Assembly (NCBI GenBank): GCA_030427925.1
Contig: JAUICJ010000004.1
Coordinates: forward strand, 1 to 64,000
DNA length: 64,000 nucleotides
Reading direction: 5' to 3'
Source of the DNA: Bacteroidia bacterium
GTDB lineage: Bacteria > Bacteroidota > Bacteroidia > Flavobacteriales_D > Sanyastnellaceae
In this document: in pieces, positions 27,094-36,237 of the stretch
How positions within the stretch are numbered: position 1 is the first letter of the stretch
Layout of the letters: each line of letters starts with the position of its first letter
Position numbers and translations under genes: made by a program
Notes under the pieces: generated by a model
What the model was told of the DNA's origin: nothing
The model's database searches: none
The model's input: the letters and a program-made list of their open reading frames with translations, nothing else

Positions 27094-27888
27094 ATGATGG
27101 AGGGAGGCCAACGCGTATTTTTTGAACTGGCCTACGATGGCCGTCCTTTCCATGGGTGGCAACGTCAGCCGCATTGCACATCGGTTCAAGGCGTGCTCGA
27201 GGAAGGCCTCAATCGGTTGACAGGACAGCCCATCAACTTGGTGGGGTGTGGCCGCACGGACACCGGCGTACACGCTTCGTATTACGTGGCGCACGTGCAC
27301 TTCGAGGAATCGCCCGTAGGAACCGAACGCCTGCCCGACTTTCAGCGGTTGGTCCACAAACTCAATGGCATGCTGCCTCCCGAGGTGGCGGTGTTCGAAG
27401 CCGCTGAAGTGGCACCGAACGCCCACGCTCGATTCAGCGCCAGGGAGCGGACGTACACGTATTGGCTGCACACGGTGAAGGATCCGTTTCTCGTGGGGCG
27501 GTCCACCCGGGTGTACCGGGATTTGGACGTGAAGGCCATGCAGCGGGCGGCCCAAACCCTGGTTCGTCAAGGAGACTTCGGCGCCTTTTGCAAGGCCGGA
27601 AGCGCTGCTTCCACCACGCTGTGCGATGTGCGTCGGTGCGAATTCATTTCGGTCACGCCGCACATCTTGCGCCTCGAAATTTCGGCTGATCGATTCCTGC
27701 GCAACATGGTTCGCGCAGTGATGGGAACCCTCCTTGAAATCGGCCAAGGCCGTCGTCCCGTTGAGGACATGGAGCGGGTCTTTGCTTCGGGCGATCGAGG
27801 CGAAGCGGGCAAGTCCGCCCCGTCCGATGGCTTGTACTTGCACCACATTGCATACCCCCCTGAGATTTGGCAGCGCCGTGCGGAGTGA
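27094..27888 (+). CDS. truA: tRNA pseudouridine(38-40) synthase TruA
   Basis: Isomerises uridines 38-40 of the tRNA anticodon arm; 264 residues. Catalytic Asp56 lies in GCGRTDTGVHA (51-61). The N-terminal FELAYDGRPFHGWQRQP and the C-terminal RFLRNMVRAVMGTLLEIGQG match the family. The start is set by the promoter box and the ATG pair at 27094/27097; the open frame upstream lies over the terminator and is not coding. Confidence 0.96.
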   Translation: MMEGGQRVFFELAYDGRPFHGWQRQPHCTSVQGVLEEGLNRLTGQPINLVGCGRTDTGVHASYYVAHVHFEESPVGTERLPDFQRLVHKLNGMLPPEVAVFEAAEVAPNAHARFSARERTYTYWLHTVKDPFLVGRSTRVYRDLDVKAMQRAAQTLVRQGDFGAFCKAGSAASTTLCDVRRCEFISVTPHILRLEISADRFLRNMVRAVMGTLLEIGQGRRPVEDMERVFASGDRGEAGKSAPSDGLYLHHIAYPPEIWQRRAE

Positions 27889-27906
27889 CCAGACGGAATC
27901 CCCCCG

Positions 27907-27914
27907 TAACTTTG
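27907..27914 (+). promoter_or_regulatory. -7 box before ABC exporter gene
   Basis: TAACTTTG, four bases (CTGC), then the ATG at 27919. Confidence 0.7.
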
Positions 27915-27918
27915 CTGC

Positions 27919-29679
27919 ATGAGTGATTCGAATCGGGCGGGGAAGGTGTTCGACCGCGAGCTGTTGGTGCAGGTGCTTCGACAGGCGAATCCTTACCGCA
28001 GGCGATTCGCCTTCACGGGGGTGCTCGTGTTGATCATGAGTGGCCTCATTTGGGTGCGGCCTGCGTTGATCCGGAGGGCCGTAGACGTCGAAATTGCCCA
28101 AGGTGACGCCGAGGGCTTGCTTTGGGTGTTCTTGGCAGTGGTCGGCGTTTTGCTGTTGGAGGCGTTTCTCCAATACCGGGTGACTTACTTGGCGAATTGG
28201 GTTGCCGAATCGGTGTCAATGGACCTGCGAACGCGGCTGTTCAAGCGGATTCTGCCGTTCAAGTTGCCCTTTTTTGATCGCACGCCCGTGGGCACATTGG
28301 TCACGCGGCACGTGAGCGACATCAACGGCATCAGCAACGTGTTCTCCAACGGCATCTTGAATGCGGTGGGGGATTTGTTGGCGCTGACGGTCACCGTGGT
28401 GGCCATGTTCGTCTTGGATTGGCGGTGGGCATTGTTGGCTTTGGCCCCGATTCCCGTGTTGATTTGGGCCACGCGCTTGTTCCAAAAGGCGATCAAAAAG
28501 GCCTTCGTCGACGTCCGCAATCAGGTGGCTCGGATGAACGAATTCGTGCAGGAGCACGTCACGGGCATGCACATTGTGCAAGCATTTAATCGGGAAGAGC
28601 GGGAGGCGGAGCGGTTCGAGGCGCTGAATGAGGCGCACCGTGCGGCCAACATCCGCTCGATTTGGGCGTTCTCGGTCTTCTTCCCGGTCGTCGAATTGCT
28701 TTCTGCGGGCAGCGTGGCCTTGCTGCTTTGGTTCGGTTTGGGCGATGTGGTCACCGAGCGCATGACCCTGGGGGTGTTGCTGCAGTTCATTTTGTACGTG
28801 TTCATGTTGTACCGGCCGATTCGCCAGTTGGCCGACCGCTTCAATGTGCTTCAGATGGGCATTGTGAATTCGGAACGCGTGTTCAAATTGCTGCGGTTGG
28901 ATGAGGAGATGGCGGATGAGGGAACCGCGGCGAATGTGCCGTTCCATGCCGAGATCGTCTTTGAAGACGTTTGGTTTGCCTACCAAAACGAGGATTGGGT
29001 CTTGAAGGGGGTCAGTTTCACCATCGAGCCGGGAAGCACCGTGGCCTTTGTCGGCGCCACGGGAGCGGGCAAGTCCACGGTGATTTCGCTCATCTGCCGA
29101 TTTTACGAGCCGCAAAAGGGGCGCATCACGATCGATGGGGTCGATCTGCGCGACATCCCGTTGGACACGTTGCGCACCCGGGTGGGGCTGGTGGCGCAGG
29201 ACGTGTTCTTGTTTTCCGATTCGTTGCGCAACAACGTGACCCTTTATGAGCCGTCGGTTTCTGATGCCGTCCTCGATGAAGCGGCGCGTGCGGTCGGAGC
29301 GGACAGCTTCATCGATCAGCTCCCGGGTCGTTGGGACATGCCGGTGCGCGAGCGCGGGGCTTCATTGTCTGTGGGGCAACGCCAACTCATCGCCTTCATG
29401 CGCGCATCCGTGACCCAGCCCTCCGTGCTCGTCTTGGATGAAGCCACGTCTTCCATCGACTCGGAGAGCGAACGCCTCATCCAAGAGGCCACCCGCCGCA
29501 TCACGAAGGGGCGGACGAGTTTGGTGGTGGCTCACAGGCTGAGCACAATCCAGGAGGCGGATGCCATTTTCGTATTCGATTCAGGCCAAATCACAGAACG
29601 CGGCACCCACTCCGAACTCCTCGTTCTTGGCGGCACTTACCACACCCTCTACAACAAGCAGTTCTCAGCACTGCCATAA
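27919..29679 (+). CDS. ABC exporter, fused permease and ATPase (MsbA/MdlB-like)
   Basis: Half-transporter of 586 residues that would work as a dimer in the inner membrane. Six transmembrane helices lie in residues 30-310, with the coupling segment NEFVQEHVTGMHIVQAFNRE (207-226). The nucleotide-binding domain has Walker A GATGAGKST (379-387), Q-loop VAQDVFLF, a signature of LSVGQRQ in place of the usual LSGGQ, and Walker B VLVLDEATSSID, followed by the His switch in VVAHRLST. Homologues export lipids, lipid A or drugs. Substrate is not evident. Confidence 0.9.
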   Translation: MSDSNRAGKVFDRELLVQVLRQANPYRRRFAFTGVLVLIMSGLIWVRPALIRRAVDVEIAQGDAEGLLWVFLAVVGVLLLEAFLQYRVTYLANWVAESVSMDLRTRLFKRILPFKLPFFDRTPVGTLVTRHVSDINGISNVFSNGILNAVGDLLALTVTVVAMFVLDWRWALLALAPIPVLIWATRLFQKAIKKAFVDVRNQVARMNEFVQEHVTGMHIVQAFNREEREAERFEALNEAHRAANIRSIWAFSVFFPVVELLSAGSVALLLWFGLGDVVTERMTLGVLLQFILYVFMLYRPIRQLADRFNVLQMGIVNSERVFKLLRLDEEMADEGTAANVPFHAEIVFEDVWFAYQNEDWVLKGVSFTIEPGSTVAFVGATGAGKSTVISLICRFYEPQKGRITIDGVDLRDIPLDTLRTRVGLVAQDVFLFSDSLRNNVTLYEPSVSDAVLDEAARAVGADSFIDQLPGRWDMPVRERGASLSVGQRQLIAFMRASVTQPSVLVLDEATSSIDSESERLIQEATRRITKGRTSLVVAHRLSTIQEADAIFVFDSGQITERGTHSELLVLGGTYHTLYNKQFSALP

Positions 29680-29685
29680 CGCGGT

Positions 29686-30171
29686 TCAGAAGCACTTGAA
29701 GTGGTCGAACGGCTCCAAGCAGGCCTTGCACGTGTAGTGAGCCTTGCAGGCCGTCGATCCGAACGCACTGACCAGCTGGGTGTCCAAGCTTCCACAACGC
29801 GGGCAAGGAACGACGCTTTTTTTACCAAGCAGAAAGGACTTGTCGTTGCTGCTTCCTTCAGGAGGAGCAATGCCGTTGGCAGCCATTTTCGCTCGCGCCT
29901 CGGGGCCGATCCAGTCCGTGGTCCAAGCGGGGTGCTGTACGATTTCAACGCGCGCATGGGGGTGGGTGGCCCGAAGTACAGACCGGATGTCGTTCATGAT
30001 GACGTCCGTAGCGGGACATCCCGAGTAGGTCGGCGTGATGCGCACAACGAGGTCGTCCCCTGTGAATTCCACTTCCCGAACCATGCCCATTTCCACCACG
30101 TTGAGAAACGGCAATTCGGGGTCCACCACGGTTTCCAACCGCTTCCAAATGGCGGCTTCGGAATTCACCAT
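29686..30171 (-). CDS. paaD: Phenylacetyl-CoA epoxidase subunit PaaD
   Basis: 161-residue protein needed for the phenylacetyl-CoA epoxidase, probably for iron or iron-sulfur maturation. The N-terminal MIP18/DUF59 domain has DPELPFLNVVEMGMV and TPTYSGCPA. The C-terminal zinc ribbon has CPRCGS and CKAC plus a final C (residues about 130-160). Its start overlaps the end of paaC by 7 bases, in the order paaA-B-C-D. Confidence 0.95.
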   Translation of the reverse strand: MVNSEAAIWKRLETVVDPELPFLNVVEMGMVREVEFTGDDLVVRITPTYSGCPATDVIMNDIRSVLRATHPHARVEIVQHPAWTTDWIGPEARAKMAANGIAPPEGSSNDKSFLLGKKSVVPCPRCGSLDTQLVSAFGSTACKAHYTCKACLEPFDHFKCF

Positions 30172-30926
30172 GTCACCCCCGGGTGCTTGCGCGCCAGGCT
30201 CTGCATTTCAGCCAACAAGTAACCCAAATGTTCCGAATGGCGCCCCGCCTTGCCCCCGGATTGCATCCATCCAGTGGAGGAGGGGAGGTCCAGCGTGGCT
30301 TCGGTCAAGGCGGCTTCAACGATGGCCGTCCACCGACTGTGCAGGGCATTCAAATCCGGACCGATGCCGGCTTGGAGGGCCCATTCGTCGATGGAATCGG
30401 GCGCAAACAGCTCGCCCGTGTAGGGCCACAAGGCGGCCAAGCTCTCTGCGACGCGGCGGTGGCTTTCCTCCGTGCCGTCGCCCAAGCGAACGACCCAATC
30501 CCGGGCGTGTTCCACGTGGTAGCGGAGTTCCTTCACGGCTTTGGTGGCGATGGCGGCAAGCTCGGGGTCTTGGGTTTGGCCTGAAAGGTGCTCCATGCGA
30601 AGCCAGTTGAAGGCCCCGAATAAAAATTGGCGCATCAGCGTGAAACCGAAGTCCCCCTTCGGCAATTCGACCATCAGGTGATTCCGAAACGCCTCTTCAT
30701 CCCGGAAGTAGGCGAAATCGTCCTCCGTTTGGCCAGCGCCCGCTCGCTCGGCCGCGAGCGCGTACAGCGCCCGGGCTTGTCCAATGCAGTCCAAGGCCAG
30801 GTTCGTCAACGCGATGTCCTCCTCCAGAATGGGGCCGTGCCCACACCATTCGCTCAAGCGCTGGCCTTGGATCACGGCGTCGTCCGCAAGCCGAAGCACG
30901 TAGTTGAGGTGTGCAGAATTCGCCAT
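30165..30926 (-). CDS. paaC: Phenylacetyl-CoA epoxidase structural subunit PaaC
   Basis: 253-residue partner of PaaA in the multicomponent epoxidase. Ferritin-like helices carry EEDIALTNLALDCIGQARALY and ELRYHVEHARDWVVRLGDGTEESHRR, the PaaC hallmarks. It resembles PaaA's fold but is not the catalytic subunit. The ATG at 30926 sits in a TGATG junction with paaB, which implies coupled translation; a GTG one codon earlier is the alternative. Confidence 0.95.
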   Translation of the reverse strand: MANSAHLNYVLRLADDAVIQGQRLSEWCGHGPILEEDIALTNLALDCIGQARALYALAAERAGAGQTEDDFAYFRDEEAFRNHLMVELPKGDFGFTLMRQFLFGAFNWLRMEHLSGQTQDPELAAIATKAVKELRYHVEHARDWVVRLGDGTEESHRRVAESLAALWPYTGELFAPDSIDEWALQAGIGPDLNALHSRWTAIVEAALTEATLDLPSSTGWMQSGGKAGRHSEHLGYLLAEMQSLARKHPGVTW

Positions 30927-31216
30927 CACATGTTTTTCACTTCGTCCGGCAAATCGTAAAACGTCGGGTGACGGTACACCTTATCGTTCGCCGGCTCAAA
31001 CAAGCAATCCTTGTCCGCAGGCGATGAAGCGGTGATGGACGATGCGGGCAAGACCCAAATGCTCACGCCTTCCTGGCGTCGGGTGTAGACGTCGCGGGCG
31101 TTTTGGATGGCCATTTCCGCGTCGGGTGCGTGCAAGCTTCCAACGTGCCGGTGGCTCAGGCCTTGTCGGCTTCGGACAAAAACTTCCCAAAGGGGCCAAG
31201 TGCTGCGTTCGCTCAT
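30926..31216 (-). CDS. paaB: Phenylacetyl-CoA epoxidase subunit PaaB
   Basis: Small subunit of 96 residues that bridges the epoxidase heterodimers. [24 protein letters not shown] is the family N-terminal signature, and [15 protein letters not shown] follows. The ATG at 31216 overlaps the paaA stop (ATGA). The longer open frame upstream overlaps paaA and is not used. Confidence 0.95.
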   Translation of the reverse strand: MSERSTWPLWEVFVRSRQGLSHRHVGSLHAPDAEMAIQNARDVYTRRQEGVSIWVLPASSITASSPADKDCLFEPANDKVYRHPTFYDLPDEVKNM

Positions 31217-32157
31217 GCTGCGTGGGTTGAGGACGCGTCGGTGCGCGCGTGTTTCTTTGCGTAGGCGCTGGCAGCGTCCCGGACCCAAGCTCCTTCTTCG
31301 TGCGCTTTCCGCCGAGCTTCGAGGCGCTCCCGATTGCAAGGACCGTTTCCACGGATGACGTGGTGGAATTCGTTCCAATCGATTTCCCCAAAATCGTAAT
31401 GCCCGCGCTCCTCGTTCCACTTCAAATCCGGATCGGGGATGGTCAAACCGAGCAACTCCGCTTGGGGAACGGTCATGTCCACAAATTTCTGCCGCAGTTC
31501 GTCGTTCGTGAAGCGCTTGATGCGCCACCGCATCGACTCTTCCGTGTGCTGCGAGTCTTCATCGCGGGGACCGAACATCATGAGCGCAGGCCACCACCAG
31601 CGATTCAGCGATTCCTGAGCCATGGCTTTCTGGGCTTCGGTTCCATTGCACAACGCGAGCAGGATTTGGAACCCTTGGCGTTGGTGAAAGCTCTCCTCTT
31701 TGCACACGCGAACCATGGCGCGGGCGTACGGGCCGTAGCTCGTTTTGCAAAGGGGAACTTGGTTCATGATGGCGGCGCCGTCAACGAGCCACCCCACCGT
31801 GCCCATGTCGGCCCAACTGGTGGCCGGGTAGTTGAAGATGGAGCTGTATTTGGCCTTGCCGCTGTGCAAATCAGCAATCAAATCGTCGCGCGAAACGCCC
31901 AACGTCTCGCACGCGGAATACAGGTACAGCCCATGCCCCGCTTCGTCCTGCACCTTCGCCAACAAGATGGACTTGCGCAACAAACTCGGGGCGCGCGTAA
32001 CCCAATTTCCTTCGGGCAACATGCCGACCACTTCGCTGTGGGCGTGCTGGCTGATTTGGCGGATCAACGTCTTGCGGTACGCATCGGGCATCCAGTCCTT
32101 CGGCTCGATTTTCGCGTCGGAGGCGATGTAGGCTTCAAAGCGCTCGTTCATGTTCAT
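31213..32157 (-). CDS. paaA: Phenylacetyl-CoA epoxidase catalytic subunit PaaA
   Basis: Di-iron oxygenase of 314 residues that forms ring-1,2-epoxyphenylacetyl-CoA using oxygen. Iron ligands are visible as E72-x-x-H75 (DEAGHG) and E155-x-x-H158 (EESFHQ), with an upstream Glu42. [22 protein letters not shown] near the C-terminus is typical. It leads the paaABCD run on the minus strand and diverges from paaE. The downstream pathway genes (paaG, paaZ, paaJ, paaK) are not in the window. Confidence 0.96.
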   Translation of the reverse strand: MNMNERFEAYIASDAKIEPKDWMPDAYRKTLIRQISQHAHSEVVGMLPEGNWVTRAPSLLRKSILLAKVQDEAGHGLYLYSACETLGVSRDDLIADLHSGKAKYSSIFNYPATSWADMGTVGWLVDGAAIMNQVPLCKTSYGPYARAMVRVCKEESFHQRQGFQILLALCNGTEAQKAMAQESLNRWWWPALMMFGPRDEDSQHTEESMRWRIKRFTNDELRQKFVDMTVPQAELLGLTIPDPDLKWNEERGHYDFGEIDWNEFHHVIRGNGPCNRERLEARRKAHEEGAWVRDAASAYAKKHARTDASSTHAA

Positions 32158-32162
32158 GGTGT

Positions 32163-32170
32163 CAAAGATA
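32163..32170 (-). promoter_or_regulatory. -7 box for paaABCD
   Basis: TATCTTTG on the minus strand, five bases before the paaA ATG. The 59 bases between it and the paaE box contain a short CAACC/GGTTG inverted repeat (32171-32189) that could bind a regulator. Confidence 0.65.
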
Positions 32171-32229
32171 CAACCTCACCTGCCGGTTGGTTCTGATGCA
32201 AATCGGCTTGGGGCTCGCGGGCTGTGCGC

Positions 32230-32237
32230 TAAATTTG
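32230..32237 (+). promoter_or_regulatory. -7 box for paaE
   Basis: TAAATTTG, six bases, then the ATG at 32244. It fixes the start against an upstream in-frame codon at 32187. Confidence 0.65.
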
Positions 32238-32243
32238 CGCCCG

Positions 32244-33317
32244 ATGACACGATTCTACCCCCTCGAAGTGACCGAAATCCGTCGGGAAACCGCCGACAGC
32301 GTTTCCATTCGATTCCAAGCTCCCGCTGATGCGGCCGGCGAATTTGCATTCCGCGCAGGCCAGTACTTGACCCTGGAGCATGCCATCGACGGCGAGCTGG
32401 TCCGCAGGAGCTACAGCCTCTGCGCGGCCCCCGAGGACGGCGAATTGCGCGTGGGCGTGAAGGAGGTTCCCGGTGGGCGCTTTTCGACCTTCGCGAACCG
32501 GGTGTTGAAGGTGGGGGATACGGTGCAAGGCATGGTTCCGCAAGGGCGGTTCGTGTTGGAAGCGGATGCCGCACTGCAGCGGAGTTTCGTGGGCATGGCG
32601 GCGGGATCGGGCATCACGCCGATTTTGAGCCAAATCCGCCACATCCTCTTCAACGAGCCGCAGTCCACCTTCTCGCTGTTCTATGTGAACAAGACGTCTT
32701 CAAGCATCATGTTCAAGGAGGAACTCCAGGACCTCAAGGACCAATTCCTCGAGCGGTTCCGGCTGTTCCACTTGCTCACGCGCGAGCCGGTGGACGCCGA
32801 GTTGTTCCACGGACGGCTCGATGCGGCGCGGTGCAAGGCCCTCATCGATGCGGGCCTGTTGGAAGTCGAGGCGACTGACGGCGTTTACTTGTGCGGTCCA
32901 GAATCCATGATCCTCGATTGCCGTGATGTACTCCAAGGTGCGGGGATGCCGAGTGATCGCGTTCACTTCGAGCTGTTCACGACCGCGGATTCCAAGGTAG
33001 AAAAGGCGGCCTCAGTCACCGCAGCAACGGGCAGCGCACAGCAAGTGGCCATCGTCCTCGATGGCATCACCACCACCGTGGAGCTGGAGGGCAACAAGAG
33101 CATTCTGGACGCTGCGCTGGATGCTGGACTGGACGCTCCTTATAGCTGTTTGGGCGGCGTGTGTTGCACGTGCCGCGCGAAGATGACCTCGGGCAAGGCG
33201 GACATGGACATCAACTATGCGCTCGAACCGAGGGAGGTTGAGCAAGGGTTCATTTTGACCTGCCAATCCCACCCGAAAGGCCCGGGTCCGTACGTGGTCG
33301 ATTTCGACCAACAGTGA
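32244..33317 (+). CDS. paaE: Phenylacetyl-CoA epoxidase reductase PaaE
   Basis: 357-residue NAD(P)H:ferredoxin-type reductase that passes electrons to PaaA. The FAD-binding domain has FRAGQYLTLEH and RRSYSLCA; the NAD-binding domain has GMAAGSGITPILSQIRH. The C-terminal plant-type 2Fe-2S domain has the C-x4-C-x2-C motif CLGGVCCTC and a distant fourth Cys in ILTCQSHP. It diverges from paaABCD instead of following it. Its TGA abuts the convergent ABC-F stop with no bases between. Confidence 0.95.
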   Translation: MTRFYPLEVTEIRRETADSVSIRFQAPADAAGEFAFRAGQYLTLEHAIDGELVRRSYSLCAAPEDGELRVGVKEVPGGRFSTFANRVLKVGDTVQGMVPQGRFVLEADAALQRSFVGMAAGSGITPILSQIRHILFNEPQSTFSLFYVNKTSSSIMFKEELQDLKDQFLERFRLFHLLTREPVDAELFHGRLDAARCKALIDAGLLEVEATDGVYLCGPESMILDCRDVLQGAGMPSDRVHFELFTTADSKVEKAASVTAATGSAQQVAIVLDGITTTVELEGNKSILDAALDAGLDAPYSCLGGVCCTCRAKMTSGKADMDINYALEPREVEQGFILTCQSHPKGPGPYVVDFDQQ

Positions 33318-35207
33318 TCATTCCGCTCGTTCCGAGAGTTCCAGCCAGCGCATTTCGGCCTCGTCGAGCGCGCTGACCACTTCGGTCAAGCGGGAACTGA
33401 TTTCGAGGATGCGTTCGTGGTCGTTGGTGGACTCCAATTGTGACGTCAGCTCGGCCTTTTCGGCTTCGAGTTCGTCGATGCGTCCGGGGAGCTGCTCGAA
33501 CTCGAATTTCTCCTTGTAACTCAAGCGTTGGGTGTAGTCGTTCTTGACTTCGGGCGCCGCATCGGAGGCGGGCTTGGCAGCGGCTGCCGAGGCGCGCTGG
33601 GCGTCCCTGACGGCTTCTTCCCGGGCGAGGCGGTATTGGGTGTAGTTGCCGGGGTAGTCGCGGATTGTGGTTTGGCCATCTTCTCCCAGCACCCAAATGT
33701 GCTCCACGAGCCGGTCCATGAAGTACCGATCGTGGGAAACGATGATGAGGCAGCCCGGAAAGTCGAGCAGGAATTCTTCCAGCACCTGCAGCGTGAAAAT
33801 GTCCAGGTCGTTCGTGGGCTCGTCCAGAATGAGGAAATTCGGATTCCGCATCAGGACCTGGAGCAAATGCAGCCGCTTTTTCTCCCCGCCGCTGAGCACC
33901 GAAATCTGCATGTGGTGCATGGGCCGCGGAAATAGGAAACGCTCAAGGAGCTGGACCGCGGAAAGCTTTTGGCCCTTCTGCAAGGGCATGAATTCCGCAA
34001 TCTCGCGCACCGCGTCGATGACCTTCAGGCCGTCGGGGAAATCAGCGCCGTGCTGGCTGTAGTGCCCAAAGACCACGGTCTCGCCGATGACCACCTTGCC
34101 ATTTCGTGGGGTTTCCAGCCCGACCAACAAGTCGAGCAGCGTGGACTTGCCCGCTCCGTTCGCCCCGACGATGCCCAGCCGCTCGCTTTTTTTGAAGTGG
34201 TGGGTCACTCCGCTGAACAGTTCCCTTTCACCAAATCCGTGTCCCACTTTGTGAAACTCCACGAGTTTGCCGCCCATTCGGGCCGGGTTCAATGCGATGT
34301 ACATGGGGTCCTCCTCAAGCCGCACCCGCGCCTTCGCCTTCAGGTCGTAAAACGCATCGATCCGAGCTTTCGATTTGCCGGTTCGTGCTGCGGGCGTCTG
34401 CCGCATCCACTCCAGTTCGCGCCGCATGGTCCGACGCGCGCGGTCGCGTTGGGCGAGCGCGTTTTCCTGCCGTTCGGCACGTTTTTCAAGGAAATAACTG
34501 TAGTTGCCTTTGTACAGGTAGAGGGTTTGGTCGTCCAATTCGTAAATGCTGTCGCACACGTTCTCAAGGAAGTAGCGGTCGTGCGTGACCATCAGCAGGG
34601 TGGTGTTGCTTTGGGCCAAATGCCGCTCCAACCAGGCGATCATTTCCAAATCCAAGTGGTTCGTCGGCTCGTCCAAAAACAACAAATCCGGCTCCTCAAT
34701 GAGCACCTTCGCCAAGGCGATCCGCCGCTGCTCTCCGCCGCTCAGCGTGCCCACCTTCCGTTCGAGGTCGTGCAAGTTCAATCGCCCGAGAACCTCCCGC
34801 GCGCGCGCCTCAAAATCCCATCCGCCGAAGCGATCCATCGCGTCGTAAGCGCGCTGCAAGGCATCGCCTTCGAGCCCCTGAGCAACGGCGGATTCGTACA
34901 CGTGCAAGGCGCGCACGGCCTCGTTGTCCCCGGCGTACAGGTTATCGAGGATGTTCTGGTCGGGATCCAAGCCGGGATCTTGGTCCAAGAGGGCCCAGCG
35001 GATGCCGGCTTCGAAGCTGACGGTGCCTTCGTCGGCGGGCTCCTTTCCCGTGAGCGCGCCGAGCAGCGTGGACTTTCCGGTGCCGTTGCGGGCGACGAGG
35101 GCGGCTTTTTGGCCTTGACTCAAGCCGAAGGTGATTCCTTCGAACAACAGGCGCTCGCCAAAGCGCTTCGTCAACCCCTCAGCCGAGAGCGCATTCGATA
35201 CTTGCAT
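33318..35207 (-). CDS. ABC-F family ATPase (Uup-like)
   Basis: Soluble protein of 629 residues with two ABC ATPase domains and no membrane part. Walker A motifs are NGTGKST (41-47) and GANGAGKST (about 345). Signatures LSGGEQRR and LSGGEKKR are each followed by LDEPTNHLD or LDEPTNDLD. A charged linker joins the domains, and a C-terminal coiled coil (about 560-629) like that of Uup is present. ABC-F proteins act on ribosomes, or for Uup in DNA-related roles. The ATG at 35207 fits the box four bases upstream. Confidence 0.92.
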   Translation of the reverse strand: MQVSNALSAEGLTKRFGERLLFEGITFGLSQGQKAALVARNGTGKSTLLGALTGKEPADEGTVSFEAGIRWALLDQDPGLDPDQNILDNLYAGDNEAVRALHVYESAVAQGLEGDALQRAYDAMDRFGGWDFEARAREVLGRLNLHDLERKVGTLSGGEQRRIALAKVLIEEPDLLFLDEPTNHLDLEMIAWLERHLAQSNTTLLMVTHDRYFLENVCDSIYELDDQTLYLYKGNYSYFLEKRAERQENALAQRDRARRTMRRELEWMRQTPAARTGKSKARIDAFYDLKAKARVRLEEDPMYIALNPARMGGKLVEFHKVGHGFGERELFSGVTHHFKKSERLGIVGANGAGKSTLLDLLVGLETPRNGKVVIGETVVFGHYSQHGADFPDGLKVIDAVREIAEFMPLQKGQKLSAVQLLERFLFPRPMHHMQISVLSGGEKKRLHLLQVLMRNPNFLILDEPTNDLDIFTLQVLEEFLLDFPGCLIIVSHDRYFMDRLVEHIWVLGEDGQTTIRDYPGNYTQYRLAREEAVRDAQRASAAAAKPASDAAPEVKNDYTQRLSYKEKFEFEQLPGRIDELEAEKAELTSQLESTNDHERILEISSRLTEVVSALDEAEMRWLELSERAE

Positions 35208-35211
35208 GGCC

Positions 35212-35219
35212 CGAAAATA
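35212..35219 (-). promoter_or_regulatory. -7-like box before ABC-F gene
   Basis: TATTTTCG on the minus strand, four bases before the ATG at 35207. Confidence 0.55.
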
Positions 35220-35235
35220 CGCACGGATGCTTCGC

Positions 35236-35243
35236 TAACTTCG
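35236..35243 (+). promoter_or_regulatory. -7-like box before acetyltransferase/DinB gene
   Basis: TAACTTCG, four bases, then the ATG at 35248. It diverges from the ABC-F box with 16 bases between them. Confidence 0.55.
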
Positions 35244-35247
35244 GGGC

Positions 35248-36222
35248 ATGGAATGGAAAACTTGTGCGTGGTTCGAGCTCGATCGCGATGCGCTTTACGG
35301 TGTGCTTCAGTTGCGATCCGAGGTCTTCGTGGTCGAGCAGGATTGCGTGTACCAGGACCTCGACGGGAAGGATGAGGCGGGGTGGCACGTGGTGGGCGTC
35401 GAGGCGGGGGTGTGCGTGGCGACGGCGCGCGTGCTCCCGCCCGGAGCCAGTTACGCGGAGCCCAGCATCGGTCGGGTGGTCGTGAAGGCCGATCACCGCC
35501 ACGCCGGCATCGGTCGGCGGCTGATGGGGGAGGCGCTCGCGTGCTGCCTCGATCGGTGGCCCACGGCGGGCATTCGTATTTCGGCCCAAACCTACCTTGA
35601 AGCGTTCTACCGCTCCCTGGGGTTCGAAGTGAGCTCGGAGCCGTACCTCGAGGACGATCTGCCCCACGTCCAAATGTTCCGTTCGGGCCTGCCGCATGGC
35701 GCGTGGGATCCGTTTCGCAGCCTGCCGACTGCGGTGGAGGAATGGGAGCAAGCGGTGCGGCGCCTTCCGGGGAACCGCGTTTATGGAGCGGGGGAGGGTT
35801 GGCGTGCAGGGGCCATCACGGACCACTTGCGGGCATCAGAAGAAGCGACTTACCGGTTTTTAGCGAAGCACTGCAAAGGGGAGGCGAGCGCATTGCCGGC
35901 CATCGATGAAGCGTCAACCGTGCGCGCTGCAACCCTCAGCGCCCGGCTTCGAAGTGCGGAGCAGTACCGCATGCCCGAAGGCTTGCCGGAACCCGCGCCC
36001 GTTGCGGGGGGCGAGGATTTCGATGCCCTGATGGCGCGCTGGCGAGCAGCTCAGGCGCGTGGGCGCGCTTTTTTAGCGGGACTTCCTCTGGACTGGTGGG
36101 ACGTTCAGGTCTTCCAGCACCCGCATGCGGGCGGCATGGGCTTGGCCGTCACGGGCACGTTCATTGCGGACCACATCACCCATCACCGTCACCAGTTGCA
36201 ACGATTGGTCGGAGTGGAGTGA
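35248..36222 (+). CDS. ElaA-type GNAT acetyltransferase fused to a DinB-like domain
   Basis: A single uninterrupted frame of 324 residues. Residues 1-150 are a GNAT acetyltransferase of the ElaA type: LRSEVFVVEQDCVYQDLDGKDE, VATARVLPPG, then the acetyl-CoA loop VKADHRHAGIGRRLM and AQTYLEAFYRSLGF. Residues about 160-324 resemble a DinB/DUF664 four-helix domain, with ITDHLRASEEATYRFLAKH early and FIADHITHHRHQLQRL at the end, whose His residues could bind a metal. ElaA and DinB proteins are normally separate. The fusion suggests linked action on one small molecule, perhaps a thiol or amine, but the substrate is unknown. No sign of a sequencing frameshift between domains. Confidence 0.7.
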   Translation: MEWKTCAWFELDRDALYGVLQLRSEVFVVEQDCVYQDLDGKDEAGWHVVGVEAGVCVATARVLPPGASYAEPSIGRVVVKADHRHAGIGRRLMGEALACCLDRWPTAGIRISAQTYLEAFYRSLGFEVSSEPYLEDDLPHVQMFRSGLPHGAWDPFRSLPTAVEEWEQAVRRLPGNRVYGAGEGWRAGAITDHLRASEEATYRFLAKHCKGEASALPAIDEASTVRAATLSARLRSAEQYRMPEGLPEPAPVAGGEDFDALMARWRAAQARGRAFLAGLPLDWWDVQVFQHPHAGGMGLAVTGTFIADHITHHRHQLQRLVGVE

Positions 36223-36223
36223 G

Positions 36224-36231
36224 TACCTTTG
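36224..36231 (+). promoter_or_regulatory. -7 box before GT2 glycosyltransferase gene
   Basis: TACCTTTG starts just after the TGA of the fusion gene and ends six bases before the ATG at 36238. Confidence 0.65.
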
Positions 36232-36237
36232 CGCTCC

